Origin: Gammaproteobacteria bacterium
GTDB taxonomy: Bacteria; Pseudomonadota; Gammaproteobacteria; Steroidobacterales; GCA-2729495
Reading direction: 5' to 3'
NCBI GenBank assembly: GCA_023150055.1
Contig: JAKLLP010000135.1
Span: forward strand, 1 to 6,137
Length of the DNA: 6,137 bases
The notes under the pieces were generated by a model. The model was not told where the DNA came from and made no database searches. It saw only the letters and a list, made by a program, of their open reading frames with translations. Below are positions 1 to 5,896 of the stretch, piece by piece (the stretch's first letter is position 1; the number at the start of each line of letters is the position of its first letter). The translations under genes and the position numbers were made by a program.

Positions 1-269
1 CGCTGCATGGCGCCCCGGCAGTCGATCCGCTCGACTTCGTGCGCGTCATCGCCGTGGCCCGCATCCTCATGCCGGCCTCCCACGTCCGGCTCTCGGCCGG
101 GCGCACCGACATGAGCGACGAAATGCAGGCCCTGTGTTTCTTCGCGGGCGCGAACTCCATCTTCTATGGTGAGCGGCTGCTGACCACACCGAATCCCGAC
201 ACCGACCGCGATCGGCTGCTCCTTGGGCGACTCGGGCTGCGGCCGGAGCCGCCGGCCGCCAGTCACTGA
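1..269 (+). CDS. bioB: Biotin synthase, C-terminal part (5' end outside window)
   Basis: Partial gene: the first complete codon is at position 3 and the stop is TGA 267-269, giving 88 residues. BioB is the radical-SAM enzyme that inserts sulfur into dethiobiotin, the last step of biotin synthesis, in the cytoplasm. The visible piece has typical BioB C-terminal blocks in order: [17 protein letters not shown], then VRLSAGR, then [20 protein letters not shown], then [10 protein letters not shown] and LGLRPEPP. From family knowledge, the arginine that ligates the [2Fe-2S] cluster lies in the VRLSAGR segment; the CxxxCxxC radical-SAM motif would be upstream of the window. The next gene, bioC, starts 47 nt downstream on the same strand, so the two are probably co-transcribed. 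GTG 39 is an internal codon, not a start, because homology continues upstream of it. Confidence 0.96.
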   Translation, partial: LHGAPAVDPLDFVRVIAVARILMPASHVRLSAGRTDMSDEMQALCFFAGANSIFYGERLLTTPNPDTDRDRLLLGRLGLRPEPPAASH

Positions 270-316
270 AGCGGCTCGCGGGGGCCGCACCCGGTCTCCG
301 CCGGGCAGACACGAAG

Positions 317-1165
317 ATGCGCGGACCTCACCCGAAAGACGTACGACGCGCCTTCCGCAAAGCGGCCGCCCGCTACGCGAGCGCTGACTTTCTGCACGCC
401 GAGATTCGTACGCGACTGCTGGAGCGTCTCGAGCCTGTCCTCCTCGACCCGGTGACGGTCCTCGACCTCGGCGCGGGGCCGCCGCAGGCAACCGGCGACC
501 TCGCCCGGCGTTATCCACAGGCCCGGTTACTGGCCATCGACGCAGTGCCCGAAATGCTCGGTGCGGGCGCAGAGCGCTGGCTGCCCGTGTGTGCCGATGC
601 CGCGCGGCTGCCCCTGCCTGCGGCCTGCGCCGATCTCGCCGTCGCCAACATGCTCCTTCACTGGTGCGAAGATCCCCAGGCCGTTCTCAGTGAGGCGCGG
701 CGTGTCCTGGGTTATCCGGGGCTCTTCGGGTTCAGCACGCTCGGCCCGGACAGCCTGCGCGAGCTGCGCTCGGCGTGGGCCAAGGTCGATAGCTTCGGCC
801 ATGTCCACGACTTCGCCGACATGCACAACATCGGCGACGCGCTGATCCGGGCCGGATTCGCCGAGCCCGTGCTCGACACCGAGCGCATCACGATCACCTA
901 CCGCGACATCGACCGACTGGCCACCGATCTGCGTGCCGTCGGCGCCGGCAACGTCGCCGAGCGGCGCGCGCGCGGGCTGACGACTCCCGCCCGCTGGGCT
1001 GCGATGACCCGGGCCTACGAGGGCTCGAGAAACGCCGAGGGCCTGTTTCCGGTCACGATCGAGGTGATCTATGCGCTGGCCTGGACGGGCGAAACACCGG
1101 TGAGTTTTCGCGACGAGGCCGGCGGGATCGTCATCCCTCTCGGCAGCCTGAGGCGCCGGGGTTGA
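317..1165 (+). CDS. bioC: Malonyl-ACP O-methyltransferase BioC
   Basis: A 282-residue SAM-dependent methyltransferase. BioC methylates the free carboxyl of malonyl-ACP (or malonyl-CoA), disguising it so that fatty acid synthesis can build the pimeloyl chain of biotin. Visible features are an N-terminal family start (VRRAFRKAAARYASADFL, 9-26), motif I VLDLGAGPP (48-56), the acidic residue after strand 2 (AIDAVPEML, D75), ADAARLPLP (93-101) and NMLLHWCEDP (111-120). A BioC-type C-terminal half follows, with HDFADMHNIGDAL (164-176) and FPVTIEVIYALAW (244-256). Motif I is unusual: GAGPP stands where GxGxG or GxGPG is usual. ATG 317 is chosen because the N-terminal homology begins there, although no strong Shine-Dalgarno is seen. 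It follows bioB by 47 nt with no bioF or bioH between. A general methyltransferase is the alternative, but the C-terminal blocks and the bioB neighbour favour BioC. Confidence 0.9.
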   Translation: MRGPHPKDVRRAFRKAAARYASADFLHAEIRTRLLERLEPVLLDPVTVLDLGAGPPQATGDLARRYPQARLLAIDAVPEMLGAGAERWLPVCADAARLPLPAACADLAVANMLLHWCEDPQAVLSEARRVLGYPGLFGFSTLGPDSLRELRSAWAKVDSFGHVHDFADMHNIGDALIRAGFAEPVLDTERITITYRDIDRLATDLRAVGAGNVAERRARGLTTPARWAAMTRAYEGSRNAEGLFPVTIEVIYALAWTGETPVSFRDEAGGIVIPLGSLRRRG

Positions 1166-1200
1166 GCCCTCGCAGAGCGGATTTGGCCGGCATTCCACGA

Positions 1201-1229
1201 TTGCGCCCCTGCCGGGCATCCATTACCAT
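1201..1229 (+). promoter_or_regulatory. Weak candidate sigma-70 promoter for the cox operon
   Basis: In the 132-nt gap between bioC and the DUF2244 gene there is TTGCGC (1201-1206) and TACCAT (1224-1229) separated by 17 nt. They match 3/6 and 4/6 of the consensus boxes. The position, about 70 nt before the GTG start at 1298, would suit a promoter for the oxidase operon. In GC-rich DNA such matches arise by chance, and no convincing terminator is seen after bioC, so read-through from the biotin genes is also possible. Confidence 0.22.
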
Positions 1230-1297
1230 TTTCCCCGCTTGCGGAAGGGTTACCCGGGCTCTGGACAGGGCACGACAACAATGCGAGCCGATGATCA

Positions 1298-1777
1298 GTG
1301 CACCTGTTTGAACTCAGCCCGAACTGCTCCCTGACTTCCGGCACAGCGGTCCTTTTCTACCTGTCGATCATGGGCCTGCCGCTCACCATAGCGGGGGCGT
1401 TCGCGGCGGTAGGCCTCTGGCCAATTCTTCCGTTTGCGGGGCTGGAACTGCTGGCCATTGCCGTAGCGCTGCGAATCAGCCTGCGGCGGGGCAGCGCCCG
1501 TGAAGTCATCTGCATCGATGAACGCGATGTGGTGGTGACGCGGGCGGCGAAGCGCCACAACGCGCAGTACCGGTTCGCGCGCCCCTGGACGCAGGTGGAA
1601 CTGCGGCCGGCGCCCGTCGCCCACTGGCCGAGCAGGCTGCTCCTCGGCTCGATGAGGAGAAGCGTAGAGGTTGGCGCTTTTCTGACGGAAGGCGAACGGC
1701 GCCGCCTGTGGAGACGGCTGGCGGAACTGCTGCCGGCAGAGCGAAGCGGCAACGACCGCCGGCAGGGAATTTCTTGA
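1298..1777 (+). CDS. DUF2244 family integral membrane protein, first gene of cox operon
   Basis: A 159-residue protein recognised as DUF2244, a family of unknown biochemical role that often lies just upstream of coxB in proteobacteria. Visible features are the N-terminal block FELSPNCSLT (4-13), a first membrane helix at about 16-39, the signature WPILPFAGLE (41-50) leading into a second helix at about 42-60, and a basic stretch. The cytoplasmic or peripheral part continues with REVICIDERDVVVTR (68-82) and the family-like end VEVGAFLTEGERRRLWRRLAEL (123-144). The start is GTG 1298: an in-frame TGA at 1292-1294 rules out a longer form, and homology begins within the first five residues. The Shine-Dalgarno is weak. 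The coxB start lies 26 nt after its stop, so it is probably in the oxidase operon. A role in oxidase assembly or stability is inferred from context only. Confidence 0.85.
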   Translation: MHLFELSPNCSLTSGTAVLFYLSIMGLPLTIAGAFAAVGLWPILPFAGLELLAIAVALRISLRRGSAREVICIDERDVVVTRAAKRHNAQYRFARPWTQVELRPAPVAHWPSRLLLGSMRRSVEVGAFLTEGERRRLWRRLAELLPAERSGNDRRQGIS

Positions 1778-1791
1778 ACGAGAGCTTGCCC

Positions 1792-1797
1792 AGGAAG
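1792..1797 (+). promoter_or_regulatory. Ribosome binding site that fixes the coxB start at 1804
   Basis: AGGAAG lies a normal distance (6-8 nt) upstream of ATG 1804. The reading frame is open back to about 1708, but no comparable site supports that start, and the upstream residues are not a signal peptide. This site therefore decides for ATG 1804. Confidence 0.75.
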
Positions 1798-1803
1798 ATA
1801 TCA

Positions 1804-2649
1804 ATGTCACTCATGCGCACACTGAACTACCGGGTGCTGGCTGCCGCCCCGATGCTGCTGTTCCTGTCCGTGGCCCGAGCGGACTGGCAGATGAACCTGC
1901 CGCCCGGCGTAACGGAGATCAGCAGGCGGATCTACGACCTGCATATGCTGGTCCTGTGGGTCTGTGTCGTGATCGGCGTCATTGTTTTCGGCGCCATGGC
2001 CTACGCGCTGGTGGCGTTCCGCAGGAAGGAAGGCGTGAAGCCCGCGACCTGGGACCACAGCACGACGGCGGAAATCGTCTGGACGGTCATACCCGTGCTG
2101 ATCCTCGTTGCCATCGCGGTGCCCTCCGCGCGGGCGCTGGTCTTCATCGAGGACACGCGTGGCGCCGATTTCAGCATCAAGATCACCGGGTACCAGTGGA
2201 AGTGGAACTACGAGTACCTCGACGAAGGCGTCAGCTTTTTCAGTAGTCTCGCCGAGCCCAGCAACGAGGCCCGCCAGAAGAATTCCGGGATCGATCCCGG
2301 CAGCGTCGAGAACTACCTCCTCGAGGTAGACCAGCCACTGGTCCTGCCCGCCGGCGTCAAGATCCGTTACCTGCTGACCTCCAACGACGTCAACCACGCG
2401 TGGTGGGTGCAGGCGTTTGGCGTCAAGCGCGATGCCATTCCCGGCTACATCAACGAAGGCTGGTTCCAGGTGGATGAGCCGGGCACCTACCGCGGCCAGT
2501 GCGCCGAACTGTGCGGCAAGGACCACGGCTTCATGCCGATCGTCGTGGAAGTGCTGCCGAAGGAGGACTTCGAGGCCTGGCTCGCCGAGCAGCGCGCAGC
2601 GACCGCGGTTGCCGCGGTGAGCCACCCCACGACAGCTCCGGCCGACTGA
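1804..2649 (+). CDS. coxB: Cytochrome c oxidase subunit II (CuA subunit)
   Basis: A 281-residue subunit II of the aa3 oxidase. It accepts electrons from cytochrome c at the periplasmic CuA centre and passes them to heme a in subunit I. In order: a signal peptide with a likely cut after ARA (24-26), membrane helix 1 (about 48-71), helix 2 (about 89-112) with E90 in AEIVWTVIP (the K-channel-entry glutamate position, bovine E62), then a cupredoxin domain. YQWKWNY carries W132, the cytochrome c electron-entry tryptophan position (bovine W104). All CuA ligands are present: H198, C233, E235 (by backbone), C237, H241 and M244, in the CAELCGKDHGFMP block. There is no C-terminal cytochrome c domain; the protein ends in a short Ala/Thr/Pro tail. 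One oddity is HAWWVQAFG, where Q203 replaces the usual proline of the VP segment. ATG 1804 was chosen for its Shine-Dalgarno and signal peptide; ATG 1813 is a minor alternative. The symbol ctaC is also used. Confidence 0.96.
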   Translation: MSLMRTLNYRVLAAAPMLLFLSVARADWQMNLPPGVTEISRRIYDLHMLVLWVCVVIGVIVFGAMAYALVAFRRKEGVKPATWDHSTTAEIVWTVIPVLILVAIAVPSARALVFIEDTRGADFSIKITGYQWKWNYEYLDEGVSFFSSLAEPSNEARQKNSGIDPGSVENYLLEVDQPLVLPAGVKIRYLLTSNDVNHAWWVQAFGVKRDAIPGYINEGWFQVDEPGTYRGQCAELCGKDHGFMPIVVEVLPKEDFEAWLAEQRAATAVAAVSHPTTAPAD

Positions 2650-2661
2650 GCCGGCCGGAGC
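2635..2661 (+). promoter_or_regulatory. Strong hairpin enclosing the coxB stop codon
   Basis: GCTCCGGCCG (2635-2644) pairs perfectly with CGGCCGGAGC (2652-2661), giving a 10-bp GC-rich stem with a 7-nt loop that contains the coxB TGA (2647-2649). No T-run follows, so it is not a standard intrinsic terminator. A role in mRNA processing, stability or differential expression between coxB and ctaD is inference. A second small stem, GGCCC/GGGCC (2693-2697 with 2701-2705), lies just before the ctaD ribosome binding site. Confidence 0.55.
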
Positions 2662-2727
2662 CACCGGGAAAGAACCTGAATATCGAAGCCGCGGCCCCGG
2701 GGGCCCGGCAGGAACGGAGCACACAGC

Positions 2728-4308
2728 ATGAGCGCAACAGCCCAGGACATCCACGATCACCACGACCACGGCCCCGCCAGTGGCCTGATGCGCTGGGTGA
2801 CCACCACCAACCACAAGGACATCGGGACGCTTTATCTCGTCTTCGCGCTGGTGATGCTGTTCGTCGGCGGCGGCATGGCCCTGGTGATCAGGGCGGAGCT
2901 GTTCCAGCCCGGCATCCAGTTCGTCAATCCGGATTTCTTCAACCAGATGACCACCGTCCACGCCCTGATCATGGTGTTCGGCATGATCATGCCCGCGTTT
3001 GCCGGTTTCGCGAACTGGATGATCCCGATGATGATCGGTGCGCCGGACATGGCGTTGCCCCGGCTCAACAACTGGTCGTTCTGGCTGTTGCCTTTTGCCG
3101 GCGTCATGTTGCTCGCCACCTTCCTGATGCCGGGCGGCGCGCCCGCCGCGGGCTGGACCCTGTATCCGCCGCTGTCGCTGCAGGGAGGAAACTCTTTCCC
3201 GTTCACGATCTTCTCGATTCACCTCCTCGGCATTTCCTCGATCATGGCGTCGATCAACATCATCGTCACGATCCTCAACATGCGCGCGCCCGGCATGACG
3301 CTGCTGAAGATGCCGCTGTTCGTCTGGGCCTGGCTGATCACCGCATACCTGCTCATCGGCGCCATGCCGGTGCTGGCCGGCGGCGTCACCATGCTGCTGA
3401 CCGATCAGTTCTTCGGCACCAGCTTCTTCAACGCCGCAGGTGGCGGTGACCCGGTGCTTTTTCAGCACATCTTCTGGTTCTTCGGGCACCCGGAGGTCTA
3501 CATCATCATCCTGCCGGCCTTCGGCATCGTCTCGCAGATCATCCCCACCTTCTCGCGCAAGCCGCTTTTCGGGCACGAGTCGATGGTGTTCGCGACGGCC
3601 GCCATCGGCTTCCTGTCCTATATCGTCTGGGCGCATCACATGTTCACGGTGGGCATGCCGCTCGCCGGGCAACTGTTCTTCATGATGTCGACGATGCTGA
3701 TCGCCGTGCCGACCGGCGTGAAGATCTTCAACTGGATCTCCACCATGTGGCGCGGCTCGCTCACCTTCGAGACGCCCATGCTGTTCGCCGTGGGCTTTCT
3801 GTTCATGTTCACGATCGGGGGTTTTTCCGGCCTGATGATGGCCGTGGCGCCGGTCGACTTTCAGTACCACGACACCTATTTCATCGTGGCTCACTTCCAC
3901 TACGTGCTGGTGCCGGGCGCATTGTTCGCCGCGCTCGGCGGTGCCTACTACTGGCTGCCGAAGTGGACCGGACACATGTACGACGAGACGCTCGGCAAGG
4001 TGCATTTCTGGCTGTCCACCATCTTCGTGAACCTGCTGTTCTTCCCGCAGCACTTCCTGGGACTGGCCGGCATGCCACGGCGCATCCCGGATTACGCCGT
4101 GCAGTTCGCCGACTGGAACATGTGGTCGAGCATCGGGGCCTTCGGCTTCGGCTTCTCGCAGCTGCTGTTCGTATACGTGGTCATCAAGTGCGTGCGCGGC
4201 GGTGAAAAGGCAAGCAGCAAGGTCTGGGACCGGCCCTTCGGGCTGGAGTGGACCGTGCCCTCGCCGGCGCCTTACCACACCTTCGAGAAGGCACCGGAAA
4301 TCAAGTGA
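2728..4308 (+). CDS. ctaD: Cytochrome c oxidase subunit I (aa3-type, A1 heme-copper oxidase)
   Basis: A 526-residue catalytic subunit of the inner membrane. It reduces O2 to water at the heme a3-CuB centre and pumps protons. All metal ligands are visible: H78 (heme a, TTVHALIM), H254 (CuB) with Y258 in FGHPEVY (the His-Tyr cross-link pair), H303 and H304 (CuB), H389 (heme a3) and H391 (heme a) in HFHYV. Proton-path residues are present: D107 (GAPDMALPRLNN, D-channel entry), N114, E256 (the GHPEVY glutamate that marks family A1), and T329 and K332 (PTGVKIF, K-channel). H381-D382 match the Mg/Mn site, and R451-R452 match the paired arginines near the heme propionates. The N-terminus is His/Asp-rich before GLMRW, as in gammaproteobacterial homologues. 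Length is normal for 12 helices. ATG 2728 has GGAG 8 nt upstream. It follows coxB by 78 nt and overlaps the next small gene by 4 nt. Also called coxA. Confidence 0.98.
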   Translation: MSATAQDIHDHHDHGPASGLMRWVTTTNHKDIGTLYLVFALVMLFVGGGMALVIRAELFQPGIQFVNPDFFNQMTTVHALIMVFGMIMPAFAGFANWMIPMMIGAPDMALPRLNNWSFWLLPFAGVMLLATFLMPGGAPAAGWTLYPPLSLQGGNSFPFTIFSIHLLGISSIMASINIIVTILNMRAPGMTLLKMPLFVWAWLITAYLLIGAMPVLAGGVTMLLTDQFFGTSFFNAAGGGDPVLFQHIFWFFGHPEVYIIILPAFGIVSQIIPTFSRKPLFGHESMVFATAAIGFLSYIVWAHHMFTVGMPLAGQLFFMMSTMLIAVPTGVKIFNWISTMWRGSLTFETPMLFAVGFLFMFTIGGFSGLMMAVAPVDFQYHDTYFIVAHFHYVLVPGALFAALGGAYYWLPKWTGHMYDETLGKVHFWLSTIFVNLLFFPQHFLGLAGMPRRIPDYAVQFADWNMWSSIGAFGFGFSQLLFVYVVIKCVRGGEKASSKVWDRPFGLEWTVPSPAPYHTFEKAPEIK

Positions 4309-4424
4309 GCGACCGGGAAGCGCTGCAACGCCGGATCCGCCGGAACGCCCTGCTGCTTGCAGCGCTCGCGCTGGTTGTTTATGTCCTGTATTTCCTGGTG
4401 CAGATATCCAGTCGAGCCACCTGA
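4305..4424 (+). CDS. Small single-helix membrane protein between ctaD and ctaG
   Basis: A 39-residue reading frame. It starts at GTG 4305, overlapping the ctaD stop by 4 nt (GTGA), ends at TGA 4422-4424, and lies 3 nt before the ctaG ATG. The predicted protein has a charged basic N-terminus (SDREALQRRIRRN, 2-14), one hydrophobic helix (ALLLAALALVVYVLYFLV, about 15-32) and a short polar tail, suggesting a one-pass membrane protein with its N-terminus in the cytoplasm. GGAA at 4296-4299 could serve as a ribosome binding site; otherwise translation is coupled to ctaD. Tiny one-helix proteins at this place in other proteobacterial cox operons are annotated as small oxidase assembly proteins. Membership here is inferred from position, size and topology, not from residue-level recognition. 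It fills the ctaD-ctaG gap exactly, which supports it being real. Confidence 0.68.
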   Translation: MSDREALQRRIRRNALLLAALALVVYVLYFLVQISSRAT

Positions 4425-4427
4425 CCC

Positions 4428-5243
4428 ATGATCCCTCCGAACGCCCGCCATCGCAGCCTGACCCTGCGCCTCGTGTTCCTCACGGTGGCGATGTTCGGGT
4501 TCGGTTTCCTGCTGGTGCCGTTTTACGACCTGCTCTGTGACATCACGGGTATCGGCGGGCGGACGGCTGACATCGCGGCGGCCATGCCCGAGGCGGTAGA
4601 CGAGACCCGCATGGTGGCCATCGAGTTCGTCACCAGCGTCAACGAATCGGCGCCGTGGGAATTCCGGCCCGCATCGGCGTCCCTGGAAGCGCGGCCCGGC
4701 AAGCTGTACCTGGCGACCTTCGTGGCGCGCAACCTGACGACACAGGCGCTCACCGGGCAGGCGATCCCGAGCGTCGCCCCGGGCCAGGGCGCGAAATACC
4801 TCAAGAAGATCGATTGCTTCTGCTTCGAGTCCCAGGACTTCGCACCCGGGGAGACCCGCGAACTCACGGTGCAGTTCTACCTCGACCCGGCGCTCCCGAA
4901 GCACGTCGACCGGCTTACGCTGTCTTACACCATGTTCCTGAAAATCGGATCTGAAAGGAAGAACCCCCATGGCCGTACACGCCGAGGACAAGTACTACAT
5001 TCCACACGGCACGCGCTGGCCGATCATCGGCTGCATCGCGCTGTTCGTGATGCTCGGCGGATTTTCCGCCTGGCTGAACGAGGCCGATGTGGGCATGTGG
5101 CTCGCCATCCTGGGAACGATCCTGCTCGTCTACATGATGGTCCGCTGGTTTGGCCAGGTGATCGGCGAGAGCGAGGGCGGGTTGTACAACCTGCAGGTCG
5201 ACCGCTCGTTCCGCATGGGCATGGGCTGGTTCATCTTCTCTGA
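4428..5243 (+). CDS. ctaG: Cytochrome c oxidase assembly protein CtaG/Cox11, frame runs into ctaE
   Basis: A copper chaperone that delivers copper to the CuB site of subunit I, anchored by one N-terminal helix with a periplasmic domain. Visible features are the helix LVFLTVAMFGFGFLLVPFY (15-33), the conserved cysteine C37 in YDLLCDITGI, a beta-rich domain, the copper-binding CFCF pair (C130, C132) followed by ESQDFAPGE, and the family C-terminal block LTLSYTMF (163-170). Homologues normally end a few residues after this block. Here the frame stays open to TGA 5241-5243 (271 codons), overlapping ctaE by 275 nt in another frame; residues after about 174 are Arg/His/Gly-rich and look like out-of-frame ctaE. 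One extra A in the AAAA run at 4941-4944 would give a 175-residue protein stopping at the TGA now at 4952-4954. The functional gene is therefore best read as 4428 to about 4954, with a frameshift or sequence error suspected. ATG 4428 has little Shine-Dalgarno, consistent with coupling to the preceding gene. Confidence 0.85.
   Translation: MIPPNARHRSLTLRLVFLTVAMFGFGFLLVPFYDLLCDITGIGGRTADIAAAMPEAVDETRMVAIEFVTSVNESAPWEFRPASASLEARPGKLYLATFVARNLTTQALTGQAIPSVAPGQGAKYLKKIDCFCFESQDFAPGETRELTVQFYLDPALPKHVDRLTLSYTMFLKIGSERKNPHGRTRRGQVLHSTRHALADHRLHRAVRDARRIFRLAERGRCGHVARHPGNDPARLHDGPLVWPGDRRERGRVVQPAGRPLVPHGHGLVHLL
4956..4961 (+). promoter_or_regulatory. Ribosome binding site of ctaE
   Basis: AGGAAG lies 7 nt before ATG 4969. 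It shows that ctaE has its own well-placed initiation signal and does not depend on ctaG translation ending nearby, which matters because the ctaG frame reads straight through this site. Confidence 0.75.
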
Positions 5244-5838
5244 AGTCATGTTCTTCGCGGTCTTTTTCGGCGCGCTCTTCTATGCGCGCCAGCTCGCGCT
5301 GCCCTGGCTGGGCGGACTCGGATCCGATGTCTGGACGAATCTACTGCTGTGGCCGAGCTTCGAGAACGAGTGGCCCTCGAACGGGCCCGCCCGCGTCGGC
5401 GGCGAGTTCGAGTACATGGCCGCATGGGGCATTCCGGCGCTCAATACCGCGATCCTCCTCACCAGCGGCGTGACCCTCACCATCGCGCATCACGCTCTCA
5501 AGGCAGGTCAGCGCGGGCGACTGTCGATGTTCCTCATGATCACCTACCTGCTCGGTTTCATCTTCATCGGGTTCCAGGCCTACGAGTACCTGCACGCCTT
5601 CAACGAGCTCAATCTCACGCTCGGCAGCGGCATCTACGGCACCACGTTTTTCATGCTCACGGGCTTTCACGGCCTGCACGTGACCATCGGCGCGATCATG
5701 CTCCTCGTAATCTGGCTACGCTGCCTGCGCGGGCACTTCACGCCGAACCGGCATTTCGCCTTCGAGGCGGTGGCCTGGTACTGGCATTTCGTCGACGTGG
5801 TTTGGCTGGGCCTGTTTATTTTCGTCTACTGGCTGTAG
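4969..5838 (+). CDS. ctaE: Cytochrome c oxidase subunit III
   Basis: A 289-residue subunit III of the aa3 oxidase. It has no metal centre; it stabilises subunit I and supports proton uptake and sustained turnover. Seven membrane helices can be placed at about 17-36, 42-62, 86-106, 155-175, 186-206, 226-250 and 268-288, the full count for the bacterial/mitochondrial form. Conserved blocks are RSFRMGMGWFIFSEVMFFA (79-97) with the buried glutamate E92, GFQAYEYLHA (201-210), TGFHGLHVTIG (231-241) and the C-terminal WYWHFVDVVWLGLF (270-283). The start ATG 4969 is supported by the AGGAAG site and by N-terminal homology (YYIPHGTRWP). It is the last gene of the operon: a strong terminator begins 25 nt after the TAG stop. 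Its first 275 nt overlap, in another frame, the open end of ctaG. Also called coxC. Confidence 0.97.
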   Translation: MAVHAEDKYYIPHGTRWPIIGCIALFVMLGGFSAWLNEADVGMWLAILGTILLVYMMVRWFGQVIGESEGGLYNLQVDRSFRMGMGWFIFSEVMFFAVFFGALFYARQLALPWLGGLGSDVWTNLLLWPSFENEWPSNGPARVGGEFEYMAAWGIPALNTAILLTSGVTLTIAHHALKAGQRGRLSMFLMITYLLGFIFIGFQAYEYLHAFNELNLTLGSGIYGTTFFMLTGFHGLHVTIGAIMLLVIWLRCLRGHFTPNRHFAFEAVAWYWHFVDVVWLGLFIFVYWL

Positions 5839-5863
5839 CCAGGGCGAGACGGGGGAGCACGCG

Positions 5864-5896
5864 CCGCGCCGGGTCACCCCCGGCGCGGTTTTTTTT
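5864..5896 (+). terminator. Intrinsic terminator of the cox operon
   Basis: CCGCGCCGGG (5864-5873) pairs perfectly with CCCGGCGCGG (5879-5888) across a 5-nt loop and is followed directly by 8 T (5889-5896). It sits 25 nt after the ctaE stop and should end the transcript there. The opposite strand has no T-run on the other side, so it works in the + direction only. Confidence 0.93.

Noticed and set aside
271..305. Short dyads between bioB and bioC (GCGGC/GCCGC and CCCGG/CCGGG)
   Set aside because: Only 5-bp stems in GC-rich DNA and no T-run, so chance is likely.
527..1219. 230-codon - strand frame opposite bioC
   Set aside because: Shadow of bioC codons, no family features, and it crosses the end of bioC without any initiation signal.
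1281..1334. 17-codon frame starting at ATG 1281 as a possible leader peptide
   Set aside because: No ribosome binding site, overlaps the DUF2244 start, and composition gives no sign of an attenuator.
1708..1803. Longer start for coxB at 1708
   Set aside because: It would overlap the DUF2244 gene by 70 nt and put 32 non-homologous polar residues before the signal peptide; AGGAAG points to ATG 1804.
2499..3449. 316-codon + frame overlapping the coxB end and ctaD start
   Set aside because: Out-of-frame with both oxidase genes and very Arg/His-rich; it is a GC-skewed shadow.
1807..4278. 823-codon open frame on the - strand opposite coxB and ctaD
   Set aside because: It lies entirely antisense to two strongly recognised genes. 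Its His/Glu/Arg/Gly-rich composition is the mirror of GC-rich codon use in membrane-protein genes, with no recognisable domain.
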